Assembly (NCBI GenBank): GCA_028023455.1
Contig: JAQFVV010000994.1
Location: forward strand, 1 to 64,000
DNA length: 64,000 bases
Direction: 5' to 3'
Source of the DNA: Epiperipatus broadwayi
Taxonomy: Eukaryota > Onychophora > Udeonychophora > Euonychophora > Peripatidae
In this document: one piece after another, positions 11,468 through 22,353 of the stretch
How the letters are laid out: every line of letters begins with the position of its first letter
Position numbering within the stretch: position 1 is the stretch's first letter
Program-made: the position numbers and the translations under genes
The notes under the pieces: generated by a model
Seen by the model: only the letters and a program-made list of their open reading frames with translations
Told to the model about the DNA's origin: nothing
The model's database searches: none

Positions 11468-14032
11468 TGAAACAGTAAGATTCGTATTCGAATCTTAAGT
11501 TTCACCTTTTTCTGTCGTCTCTCACTGACCGGTCTATCCTGCCCAAATTTAAACTTTTTGATATCGAATTGTGTGTGTAACAATATTAAAAATGTATAAA
11601 TATATGTAGAATTCAGCTTAAACACGCACACATTTCGATCTCAAATTAAATGCAATAAATAGGGATAAAATAATATAATTTAGATTTCTTTTAGTTATAT
11701 AATTTTGTATAATTTTAATCATTTATTTTGGATTATAAAGTTCGTATTTATTGCTTTGTTTAAATTTCATTTAATAATAATTCTAAAAAAATCTGATGTA
11801 ATATTTAATTAAAAGTTAAAATAATCTTATGTTCCCTTTTTGTTTTTGAAATTTAAAAGCATCGGTCAGTGATAGATAATAGATTAATTAAAGAAAAATT
11901 CCCCAAAATGTAATTAGTAAACGTAAAATGTAAACAATAGAACAGCAGCTTTCTTTAATTAAAAACCAACAAAATGCATTGATTATCCTCAGGGCAGATT
12001 AAGTAGAATCTAAAAATATCTTAACAAAAATGTGAAAGATCAAGATAAGAAAAGAGGCCATCTTAGACTTGCTGGAGACAGGCACTTAAACTTTAGCTTT
12101 GCTCTCGATCACTGAGAGTCTCCAAAAATATAAAAATAATTTGTTCCTGCCAAGGTATGACCGGTAAAGCACCTAGATTATTCTCCATCGGGAGATGGCC
12201 TATCGGATGATGAACTTTCATTGCCCGTCATAAATTCACCATGAAGATCTGCTGCCTGAAATGAATGAGAAAGCTGCTGCTGCCATGAAATTAAATGAAT
12301 ATCTAAATACAAGAAAGACTTGCCACTTGTGAACTTTTTGCTGCTAAACTCATGGAATAAGGAAACGTCTTATAAAACAGGTACCTGTCTGTGTTCAAAC
12401 TCTAGAGTACTCTCATAATATGCTATAGCTTTTCTTCATACTACTTATCTAAATTGTAAAATGTAAAAACTATCATTTGTATAACTAAAATTGAATAATT
12501 AATTTAATATGTAAATTTCTCTACTAATCTAGCTTACCTCATTCTATCTTGGGTGCATATTTCTATAATCTACATTTCTATCTATAGTTATTATTTAATT
12601 ATTGCATGTTCATAATTATCTCAATTTTCAAAGTTTAAATCTATGATCACTTAAAACAATGAATGCGTGTCAAAATTTCATTAATATTTGCTTTCCTAAA
12701 TAACTTAACTTTCATATAAATCGACACGCATTCAATGCTTTATTTATTGGAATGCAGGGGTCTACAACTTCACAAATGGCGGGCATATTAGTTGTAATCA
12801 TTCCCAGTTTAGATATGTTTTGTATATATTAAATGTTGATGAATAATTCTAGAAAATCCCATTTCTTTGAGAGTCGCCAGAGTTCTTAATAAATGTTGAT
12901 AATGTAGGACCAAGTTAGAAATCTGTTGAAATCTCATCATAATCGTTTATACAGTATACATGTGTTACGTTTTAGAGACGCGATGATCTATTCCGCCGTA
13001 AATATTCCGGATTCTTCAGGGTTGAAATTAACCCCCGTCGTCCTACACAAGCGGACATAATAAATGCTCCCGTAGGATTTGACCTGTCATGCAGCCAGCA
13101 GCAAATTGCGACACGTACCGCTTGTCCCTGGTTATGCTTATGTGACACCTTACTTTGTCGGGCCACGGCAGAGACCAGCCTGACAGTTTTATAAATTCAT
13201 TTGCAGCATTGCAGTTTCAATATACTGCCATTCCATATCGCCTTTCTAAAGCATACCACGTGTTCCTTTATTTAGTTTTATTATTCTATATATCACTCCG
13301 CCTCTGCATTATCTGCATAATTCACTCTCAAATAAATGTTTGCCCTTAGTTATAAATAAATATTTTAATTAAATAAATATATGTCTGCCATTACTCTTAT
13401 AACCCATACTTTAGACTCTTGCATTGCAAAGGTATAAATTCCCCAAGGCATGCATTAGAAATACTTACTCGAGAATTTTAGGTAGCTAGATTACGCCTTC
13501 AAATAAATGTATTTCTTTTGTAAACATTTCAGTATCGGAAATACCGCTACTGAAATCCTCAATATAAAATAATGTCTAAATAAATAAATGTATTCTTTAA
13601 AATATAATCATGTCGCAAATCCAGCTACTGAAGCTTTAAATCCACAAAATATTATTAGTAAATGTTTGTTTTATTAAAATGTATTAATAAATAATTTTAA
13701 ACTATACGTCTGCAGTTACATTTCATTTATTCGATACCCATTCTATATAATATTTTCTTGATTATGTAAATATGAATGTTTAATTAATATTAGTTTGATT
13801 ATTGGCTAACTCGAGAATAAAATCATGAATCTCTTGCATATCCCTGACCACCGTGCCTAAGGAAATTTACTAATGTCGCATCAGATGCGTTGTTTCATGG
13901 ATTGTATTGTGAAACCGATAAACTATGTTCGAACTCAGTACCACGGGTGGTGCTACTCGATGGTGCTGCTGTTCTGTATGGTGGTCGAATTCTGCACTAT
14001 GTTTACGAGTCACACATTTTCTGACCGTTAAA
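11468..14032 (+). repeat. 3' LTR of the Ty3/gypsy element
   Basis: This 2565-bp copy is collinear with 3514-6082. The 4-bp length difference is explained by a 1-bp indel near 12162 and a 3-bp indel near 13945. Many of the differences from the 5' LTR are CG in one copy against CA or TG in the other. The LTR is followed by the target duplication ATAT. Confidence 0.93.
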
Positions 14033-14036
14033 ATAT

Positions 14037-15642
14037 GTATTTTAGAAAATTTAGTGAATTTCCAAAAAGTGGCCTCATATTCTTGGTAATCCACACTATG
14101 ACCATTTATTATCAATTAACACCCAATAATCCCATTGTTTATTTATTTAAATGCTATTAACTCTCAAATAATGTTATATCTACAGTTAAAAAAAATACAA
14201 ACACTATTATATTAATTTATAGAATGCTTAAAAAATATTAAAAACAATGTTAGTGATTGAATTGCCTTATTATTAAACAATACATAACTATACACAATGA
14301 AAAAAGTTGATAGAATAGAAATGAGAGATACAGTTCATGAAAATTAAAAAATTAGAAAATGATTTGTTTAGCATCAGTTTAAAGATTAGAAAAAATTTGT
14401 CTACAGCAAAGTTGTAATGTCAACTTCATTTTCCTTCAAGCCCTCTTATGTTTATACATTGTGTATAGTAGCTACTCAGTCACATCCAGTCAAAAAAGAA
14501 CTTATTCTATTTAATCTTTATTTTTTTTAAACAAAATGAATAATGGAGTTCCACTTTTCATCATGATTAAATAGACTGAGCAGAATTTTTTTTTTCATCA
14601 ATGACTTCTTTTCCTAATAGAAACACAATAGCAGTCTCAACATCAAATCATCTTCTCTAGTTGTTTTGATAATTTTAAGTTGCATCAATTTTACAAATAT
14701 TTTTAAATTTTATAAACCTTTTAGCATTACATTTAAAAAACATTTTATTATGCAATGCAAAACCCTGTAAATCAATATAAAGCTGAAGAAATATGATTGA
14801 TAAAATCATATATAGCCTCTAAACTAAAAAAAAATGACTGCTATCACATTGTAAAATTTATTAATTTTAATATTTTTTAAATTTATATGTGCTTATTATT
14901 ATGTATAGAATTGTATTTAAATCACAAAGAAAATGTGATTAAGTGAATTCCATTTGAGGTTTGAGAAAATAAATGGCTACCATTAGATTTGTAAAATTGA
15001 ATAAGCTTGTGCATTTAAGTGTTTTTATTGTTTATCTATTTACATTTTTTGGGATAATGTATAATTAAGGTTATACTTAGAAATAAATTTTGTTAATTAA
15101 ATGACTCATGTATATATTTGTGATGCAATTAAAACAGATGAGTATCAAATTCAGTTATATTTTTTTGGTAATGAAATTTTTTTAAAAAGTATACATATGC
15201 GTGTGCTCTGCTTTGTAATAGGAAAACGATGCCCTCTAATTGTTTTTTTTTTTTTTTGCTTTTAGAGCATTTTGCAACCATTAATTTAGTTAATAGATAT
15301 TAGATGACTATGCTAATGGCTGTGTCAGAATAATGGTAGTGTATTGTCTTCTGAGAATGACTGGATTTCTCAACAGTTCAAGTTGATACAATGTTGCATA
15401 GAAATGCTTACTATCTGCTGTGTTTGAACAAAAAATTAAAGAAAAAAAGTCAATTTAAATTGGATTTTAAAAATAATTATAAAAGTTAATTACAATTTTA
15501 TTTAATTAAAAATTCAAACATAAATAATTTAATAATAAAAAGAGGATTACTGTCTTAATATAGCAAAAATAGATTTTGAACAATAATTAAGAAAAAAGAT
15601 AATCTTTATAACATTAATTAAATTAAAAATACAATAGTTACT
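14037..15642. other. AT-rich non-coding stretch
   Basis: There is no coding frame, RNA gene or clear repeat. It contains only short A and T runs. Confidence 0.5.
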
Positions 15643-15790
15643 TAATTATAAATTTTATTAAACGCACATTCTTATATTAAGTAATATTTACTAAGGCTGT
15701 AACCTTAGGAATAAGCATCTGAAAATTCGAAGGTAGGGACCTCTACAGGTCTTAGCCACAAGCTTACGCTTGAAAGAAAATTTAAGTAAA
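15643..15790 (-). repeat. Interspersed repeat related to those at 33489-33602 and 59932-60474
   Basis: Positions 15643-15703 match the reverse complement of 33541-33602 (shared blocks TTTATTAAACGCACATT and TAATATTTACT) with a few substitutions and indels. The adjacent part (about 15733-15765, GGGACCTCTACA then TCTTA) resembles the arms of the large foldback at 59.9-60.5 kb. It is probably a fragment of one MITE-like family. Confidence 0.5.
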
Positions 15791-17479
15791 GAAATACACT
15801 AATAAAAAAGAGCTCAGAATATTTTAGTGTCCAATTTGACTCAGAAGATTGACCATTGGAGTAAAAGAGAATTTTCTATCCTGGATATGTCTTGCATAAA
15901 GAGTAAATCCATAGATTTAGGGACATTTTGCAAGCCATATTTGATCTTATTACTATGATATGTGTCATAGTGTTTTATATCCTATATATATATCTTTGTA
16001 TTATATAAGAAATTAAAGTAGAAAATAAATTCGAGTTGCCTATTTAATTTACTAGGGTTAATTATTATTACAATAACACAAATTTAGCTCAATAAACTCA
16101 TACTAAATAAAAATTAATAAGTGGAAAATTTGTTTAACATTTTGAAATGAAACAAACTTCCTATATACAGAATGACTCATAAATGAAGAGTTATAGATTA
16201 AAGTAAAGTTTTATATTTTACATGTAATATATCTGATTAAAGAAAATAAATTCAAATAATTCTATTAATAGGAAATCTAAATGAAAGAAACCATGCACCA
16301 ATAACACAGAAAAATTTCCTAAAAAGTTAGATAAATAGGATGATATGTGATATACTATAGAATAGTATATTGCATTAACTTCTATTTTTGTTCTTTTTAG
16401 CAGAAGTCATAAATATCCAAAGTTGGAATTAGTCACATCCAAGGCTTATAAGTTAATTGTTTATTTTAATTTCAACATCTACAATAATTAACTGAAAATA
16501 AAGCTGAGTGGAAAAATGAATTTTGTGGATGAGCTATACTACAGTATTCTTGAAAGGCCAAATTTCTACTAACTTTTTTTTACTTTCATATGAAGGCAGT
16601 GCTTTTAAGTCAAAACAAATGGCAAAAAGATTTTTTGTGACTTCTGCTAAACTGAGCAAAAATAAAAGCTATTGCAACAAACTTCTCAAAAGTTTATAGT
16701 ACCTCAAGCATCAATCCTATTTATTTAAACATATAATAATCCACATATATTGCTTAACAGATTTAATAATTATCAAACATAATTTAGCTTTTAGGGTTTA
16801 CAAAATATAGACATGTTCTTTCAGTTTTTTAAATTCTTTTTAGAACCTTCAGCAAGAGTTAATTAGAATCTTAACTTCTATCTGCTTTCTTACTTTTAAA
16901 CATTCTAATTATTCTTAATTAAAAAAACTCGCTAATCATTTTCTATATCTGAAGTTAAATGTTCACCTGTCTTCTATATTCATAGTAAATATCCTGTCCA
17001 CTCCAGAAGTATGATGAAACTATTATTAAACTGTTATATAATAATCTAAATGCATTCGTAGTCTCTTAATTGTTTGAACTTGTTCTTTTTCTGAATTCTC
17101 TTGGGTTTTTTATACTTACAACGGTTCTTTTCTTGGATAAGTTCCTTTTATCTTATTAACATTTCTGAAATTTGCATCTTCAGATGAAATTGTCTTAATT
17201 TTGTTATACTCTGGATCTCTTCTTTGTATTAAATTTGGACTTAGATGATTAGTATGCCTAAAATATCACTCCTATTTTCAGACTTTACAATACAAAATAC
17301 AAGGATATAACAAATTTTATCTTCTCATGCACCATGTTTTTTTTTTCAGATTATTTCTAATCTATATATTATTGTTGTACTGATTTTTAAGTTTTATTTC
17401 ACCTTAGATTATTGATAAGTATTAATAAAAGTTGTTTTATACATAGTTTTCTTACTAGCAGCAACTCTGATAGATCTTT
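15791..17479. other. AT-rich non-coding stretch
   Basis: No gene is recognised. The right end may include the degraded C-terminal tail of the antisense gypsy relic that is readable from about 17.5 kb. Confidence 0.45.
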
Positions 17480-18144
17480 TCTAATTTGTCATTAAAATGG
17501 TTGCATGGTAGGAAAATAAAACTGTGTACTTGGTTTCAAGTAAATAATTACTTTTTATTATGAATTTTATTTGCTGGGTAGCTTTTTATGCTACACAATC
17601 CAATTTAGGATATTAGTGCAGTGACAGTAAGTATGATATTTCTCAATCCTTTTGTGTATTTTTAAATTTTACTGATATAAAATGCTGTTCCATTAACTTT
17701 AATCAATACTTCCTAGATTAAGATGTAGGCAAGTTTATCTTAATCACTTCAGAGTTTTTTTTTGAGCTGATATTTTTATCAATCAAGGTTTTTCTTATTG
17801 AGTAAATGCATCTATTGCTACTGGAAACAATTATGCTCTGCAAAGTCTTATGCTTGATATTTCTTTATGGGTAACCTAGCCTTTCACTCATAGGTGTCAT
17901 ATTTTTCAAAGTTGTTTTTTAATATTCCTATTTGTCACTAACTACCAGATATATCCATATGCTAATGCCTTGGATTGAACATTTTCTGGATATCCTTTAT
18001 GAAATTATTCTCATATAGCACCAGTCTACTTTATCATCTATCATTATTCATTCCTTTGATGTAGAAATGGTTTTCATTGCTTTCCAAAACAAGTGACATA
18101 TAATAGAAGGTGACAAGATGTATATCCATCATTTATACAATTCA

Positions 18145-18218
<74 letters not shown>

Positions 18219-18830
18219 TTCTGGATCTATTCTGTAAGAATTTTGCTATTAAAATATTTATTTTTTATTAAATCTATAATATACATCTCAGTAATTTCTG
18301 GACATAGTTCCTGGTTATTAGGGAATCTAGATAATGCATCAGAATGAGATAATTTCCTTCCTTTATTGTAGATTAGTTTATAATTATAGATTAGTATTAT
18401 GTTTTGATAATGCATTTTCCTAAGGCTTATATAGTCTGGGATAGGTTCATTTTAAAAAAATATTCCCTATAATTGTTTGCAATTCATGGCTAAGTTAAAT
18501 TTTGAGCTGCACAGATAATGGACTAATTGACTATGGTATACTAGTTCAATGAAAGTCTGAGTTTTTTCTCATGTTTGATGTAGCTATATTTTCTTTTAAA
18601 AAATTTTGTTGAAAAAATTAATTAACTCTTTGCTTTCATCATGACTTTTCCAGGTGGTAGTGATTTCCCCTTTTTTGATACAATGATGCCTCAAAACTTT
18701 ATTTTTTATGCCTTCCAACTTTATTTATTTTAATTTAAATATAGTCTAAAGTTTTCAAATCTATTATACACTTCCTTTATCTTTGATTTAAAATTTTTTT
18801 CTAATATAATTACTCAAACACTTGTCAATC
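17480..18830 (-). pseudogene. Degraded Ty3/gypsy pol relic (RNase H to integrase)
   Basis: Reading the minus strand from high to low coordinates, ordered gypsy pieces appear. The end of RNase H with the linker motif (LSHSDALSRFP, 18323-18370) sits in the open stretch 18227-18415. The HPG-like zinc-domain segment follows (ALAYGYIW at about 17940-17990), then an integrase-core-like VAIDAFT near 17800-17820, and then a YHT and N-x-L segment near 17630-17680. A TA microsatellite (18147-18218) interrupts it. Stops and shifts are everywhere, so it is an old relic. It differs from the 3.5-14 kb element. Confidence 0.65.
18147..18218. repeat. (TA)n microsatellite
   Basis: About 70 bp of alternating TA with one TT interruption, lying inside the antisense gypsy relic. 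Confidence 0.95.
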
Positions 18831-19539
18831 TGCAATTGGTTTATTTTAGGGGTGATTGTATTCCCAAAATATTACAACTTAAAAGGCTAATGTATGTCAT
18901 TATAATTAATATGCTAGATTACTTCTGACTGACAGAATTTGATGAAAAGCTTCTATTAGTTTTAATTTTGTAAAGAAGCAATGTTAGAGTAAGGACATAA
19001 TTCCTCTTACATTTGGTTTTGGATGAAAATTTCTCTTCTATTTATTGACCCATTTATAGAATAGTCTTCACATATGCATAACAAGTCATCTGAGTTTTGG
19101 AACTACTACAATAAATCTTGTCATTCTAACTCTTTCTTCATTTGGGTGGTGAGAACTACATTCTCATCTAACTCCAGTAAAATCTTTTTAAATTTCTCTC
19201 AAGGAATGAATGGTAGAGTCTATGGTTTGGCTATCATTAGTTCTTCTGTTTTTCTTTTAATCCTTTCCTGGTTGACCTTAAATAGAATTAGATATTGTAA
19301 CTTAATTTCTAGTTGTTTAATAAAGTTCAATTTATTCTCTATTAGTTTAAATCATTATCTATCTATTAAGATAATTACTGAATCTTGAATTAAACTAATA
19401 GAGAATAAATTCTTTATCAGCAAGAGACAAAAAATATTCTCAGCAACTTTTGGCTTGGGTCGATATCAACTTGAAAATGTAAATCAGTTTAATTACATTG
19501 GTTGTTTTATATATAGAAAAATGGATTTAGATATCAGGA

Positions 19540-20010
19540 TCCAATGAATACTAATGTGTTGCTGTTTTTAACAAGTTTAATTCATGGATATGATACTATT
19601 GAGTCCTCTATTGTAAAATCACATCTTTATTGGATTGGAGATGTAGAATGAGCAAACAATTGAAGACTTTTAAAATAGTGTTTTATGGTGAAATTGAGCA
19701 TGGATTTCATAGAAAAGTTAGTCTTTATTTATGTTATAAAGATTATCTCAAAGAAATTCTAAAGAAGTGGAATATTATTGTTTCCATTGGGAAAATATGG
19801 CAGAGAATAGAATACATTGGAGAACTCCATCTAGACAAAATGTTGACATATTTCAAAAGAAAAGCTTTCTGCTGAGGAAACTAACAAATGACACCTTAAA
19901 ATATCAAGTAAACAGAAAAATGGACCAGCATATTCTGTATGTGGGTATGTTTGTGGTTCACAAATTCATTTATATACTCAATGGAAAACTTATTCACAGA
20001 GTATTTTATT
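19540..20010 (+). pseudogene. Degraded C-terminus of an RTE-like LINE ORF2
   Basis: The frame around 19560-19625 reads SHLYWIGDV, and after a frameshift 19630-19875 reads FYGEIEHG and then a YKDYLKEIL segment. This order (W-x-GHV, YGEL-x-G, KD-x3-K-x-L) is the signature of the region following RT in common insect and mollusc endonuclease-reverse transcriptase elements. Downstream 19920-19990 resembles a zinc finger that has lost its cysteines. It is an old, inactive relic. Family placement is by motif recall only. Confidence 0.55.
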
Positions 20011-20179
20011 TTTCTGTCTCTCTTCTTTGTATTTTGTAGTTCTAATAGCCATACTCATTTTGAGTAGCTGGTTGTTACTATTATTACTTGCTCTATTATT
20101 TATTTTTATTTATGCCCTTGCCACAGTACTGTATCCTTATAATGTTGTTCAAACCCATTTTTTATTGTGATAGTATTCC

Positions 20180-20400
20180 TATCTTCTAATGACATGAATG
20201 AAATTCCTTTAGTCACTATCTATTTTCATCTGATATTTAATTAAGACCATATCTTTTTATTGGGTTCAAAGTCTCTAATCACACAAACTTCCCTGCTTTT
20301 ACAGACTTTTTCTAGATGACATTACTATTTACACTTCTGGTACTCTCCTTCTTCATACACATGCAGAAGCTATGCAACATTGTTCAATTTTTTTTTGCTT
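20180..20400 (+). pseudogene. Fragment of an LTR-retrotransposon reverse transcriptase
   Basis: The stretch reads FIGFKVSNHTNFPAFTDF and then FLDDITIYTSG, followed by an H-x-HAEA segment; FLDD is encoded at 20309-20320. This matches the FG-x-NAP-x-TF ... YLDDI-x-IYS ... H order of gypsy-type RT. It is short and damaged. It is on the opposite strand to the relic at 17.5-18.8 kb, so the two come from different insertions or an inversion. Confidence 0.55.
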
Positions 20401-21190
20401 TGTGTTTTTTCTGATTATCATTAATTTTCTGAAAAGTTTCTCTATATTCTTAAGGTCTAGAATTTAGCAGCTTGGTTTACCACTATTCCCTTGTATATTG
20501 TTTTCCCATCTACTAATAACTCCTGTCTAATTTGTCTTCAGATATAACTATCGATAACTATTCAAGCAGTGTTTCTTGTATACTCATCACAACTACATAA
20601 TACTAAATCATGGTCCACCATTTTGTCAGTTTTTCTTTGTTATCTGCCCTAAAAATATAAACTTGTGGGTATTTCATATCAGTTTGGGATTAAAATATGA
20701 ATACTTCATATGTGTACTCATATTAAAATCATGCAACTTGTTTGCAATTTCAATTATTTGATAATCAAAAAATAGATCAATGGCATGATCTTTTTTTTTA
20801 CTATTTTAAATTTTATTTAGGAGGAAAAAATTGTGATAAATAGATTGCCCCCCCCCCCATTTACATCATTCACATTCTGTTATTATATGTTAGCTTGTTT
20901 TAATGTTATTGCTTGATAATTTTGTAACTCTGTCGTATTTGGCATAGTTATTATTTAACTTTTTGGATGGTTAATATTTTCAGGTGCATAGTTTTTTTTG
21001 CATGTTTTAATTAGCAGATTCATTTAGGGTGGTAATAGTGTATAAATTTTCCTTTTAAAAACACTGCAATACAATTATCACATACTTATAAGAAAGTAAT
21101 CCTTAGACAATAGGCTGATTTATGAATAATGAGTTGATAAAACTAATTCAAACTATATGCGTGTTTATTGATTGAATAGAATGCTAACTA
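20401..21190. other. Non-coding stretch
   Basis: No gene or RNA is recognised. A C10 run lies near 20849-20858 and there are T-rich tracts. Confidence 0.45.
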
Positions 21191-21328
21191 CAAATGATAC
21201 ATAATGTTTAAATACAAGTATATTGTCTATACTGAACTTAATGTAATTATAAAGAATTTGATTTCAGACTTTCAAGCTCCCTAATGCTATCCACTCCATC
21301 ATCTACAACCATATACATGATCACACAT

Positions 21329-21380
21329 GATCTCCAATATACATATTTCATACTGAACCAGCACTTATCAGTTGATATCT
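21329..21380 (-). ncRNA. Hammerhead ribozyme motif, family 1 copy A (degenerate)
   Basis: Read on the minus strand: CTGATAA replaces the core CTGATGA (the essential G8 is A), then a stem II hairpin GTGCTG / CAGTAT with loop GTT, then GAAA, a short stem III ATA / TAT, and a stem I strand TTGGAGATC facing a damaged 5' strand. The fold is still recognisable, but loss of G8 should abolish cleavage. Confidence 0.6.
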
Positions 21381-21693
21381 CCCCCACACATATATAATCA
21401 GTATTCAGTTTATATTAATATAGCAAATCTACAAACTTTAATGCATAGGATTCAATCTCCTTTACCCTCCATCTTTTTAGCCACCCATAGCATTGAAAAT
21501 CTGATAGTGGAACACTCAAATCCTTGTTGATGTCAATATTGTTATCACACACATGTTGACTTTAAGGTGACCCCTCATCAATAGGATCTTGATGTGTCCA
21601 TTTAAATACACAGAAAAAGGATGGACAGAATATATAATGTTTAAATATAAGTTTATGGTTTACAGAACTTAATGTAATTAGAAGGGATTTGAT

Positions 21694-21748
21694 GATCTGG
21701 ATCAACTTATAAGTGCTGGTTCAGCATGAAATATGTATATTGGAGATC
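21694..21748 (+). ncRNA. Hammerhead ribozyme motif, family 1 copy B (degenerate)
   Basis: The core is CTTATAA in place of CTGATGA (two essential bases changed). Stem II GTGCTG / CAGCAT with loop GTT, GAAA, stem III ATA / TAT and stem I GATCT / AGATC plus CAA / TTG remain. The preserved helices with a damaged core look like a decayed ribozyme. Confidence 0.6.
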
Positions 21749-22165
21749 ATTTACCTTTTCCACATGTATGTGAGCATGGTATTGGTTGTATAAAATAGAG
21801 TGGATAGGTGTAGTGAGCTTGAAAGTCTGAGTTCAAATACTAATTACATTAAATTCAATATAGACAATATACTTGTATTTGAATATTGCATATTCAGCCT
21901 GCATTCTGCTCATCCCTCTTCTGTGTTTTTGAATGAACATATTGAGGTCCTATATATCAGGGGTCAGAGTGACTTAAAAGTCAACATGGGTGTGACAACA
22001 ATGTTGGCATCAACAAGAATTTAACCACTACCATCAGATTTTCAATGATATAGATAGCTGAAGAGTTAGGTGAAGAAGAAGATTGAAGCCTGTCTCTTAA
22101 AACTTGAAGATTTGCTATCTTAATATAAACTGAACACTGATTATATATGTGGGTGGAAGATGATT

Positions 22166-22218
22166 ATCTGGACAAACTGATGAGTGCTGTTTCAGCATGA
22201 AATACATATATTGGAGAT
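22166..22218 (+). ncRNA. Type I hammerhead ribozyme, family 1 copy C (core intact)
   Basis: The core CTGATGA is at 22177-22183. Stem II is 6 bp, GTGCTG / CAGCAT with loop TTT (first pair G-U). GAAA follows at 22199-22202. Stem III is 3 bp, ATA / TAT with loop CA, and the cleavage triplet is ATA, with cleavage predicted after 22210. Stem I pairs ATCT with AGAT distally and CAAA with TTGG proximally (one mismatch). All universally required bases are present. Very short stem III is known for PLE and retrozyme hammerheads. Activity is inferred, not shown. Confidence 0.7.
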
Positions 22219-22308
22219 CAATTATTTTTTAGCATATGTGGTCATGTGTATCAGTTATATAAGATGGATTGGATAACTGTAAGGCACTTGAAAATCTGAG
22301 TTCAAATC

Positions 22309-22311
<3 letters not shown>

Positions 22312-22351
<40 letters not shown>
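22312..22351. repeat. (TA)n microsatellite
   Basis: About 40 bp of alternating TA directly abutting the end of hammerhead-family copy C. The array may have grown from the element's tail. Confidence 0.95.

Positions 22352-22353
<2 letters not shown>

Larger units (their letters stand above)
3514..14032 (+). mobile_element. Ty3/gypsy LTR retrotransposon, full length, coding region broken
   Basis: Two long direct repeats (3514-6082 and 11468-14032) flank a gag-protease-RT-RNase H-integrase region in Ty3/gypsy order (integrase last). A polypurine tract precedes the 3' LTR. The bases AATAT before the 5' LTR recur at 14032-14036, giving a 4-5 bp target-site duplication (ATAT if the last LTR base is 14032). 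No env-like frame follows integrase. By eye the LTRs differ at about 45 positions plus two small indels (roughly 98% identity), so the insertion is fairly recent, yet pol carries three in-frame stops and two frameshifts and this copy cannot be autonomous. Confidence 0.93.
21192..22311. mobile_element. Composite of hammerhead-bearing repeat family 1 (inverted copy plus two tandem copies)
   Basis: Unit A (about 21192-21635) lies on the minus strand. Units B (from about 21640) and C (from about 22090) lie on the plus strand, and their ribozyme motifs start 472 bp apart. Each unit has a hammerhead-like motif, then a segment ending in a GAGTTCAAAT block that resembles a Pol III B box, then a TAATTACATTAA tail. 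Segments such as GATTTTCAATG and GTCAACATG recur inverted between A and B. The arrangement resembles PLE pseudo-LTRs or animal retrozymes. No protein is encoded. Single copies occur at 49.65 kb and, truncated, at 47.5 kb. Confidence 0.7.
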
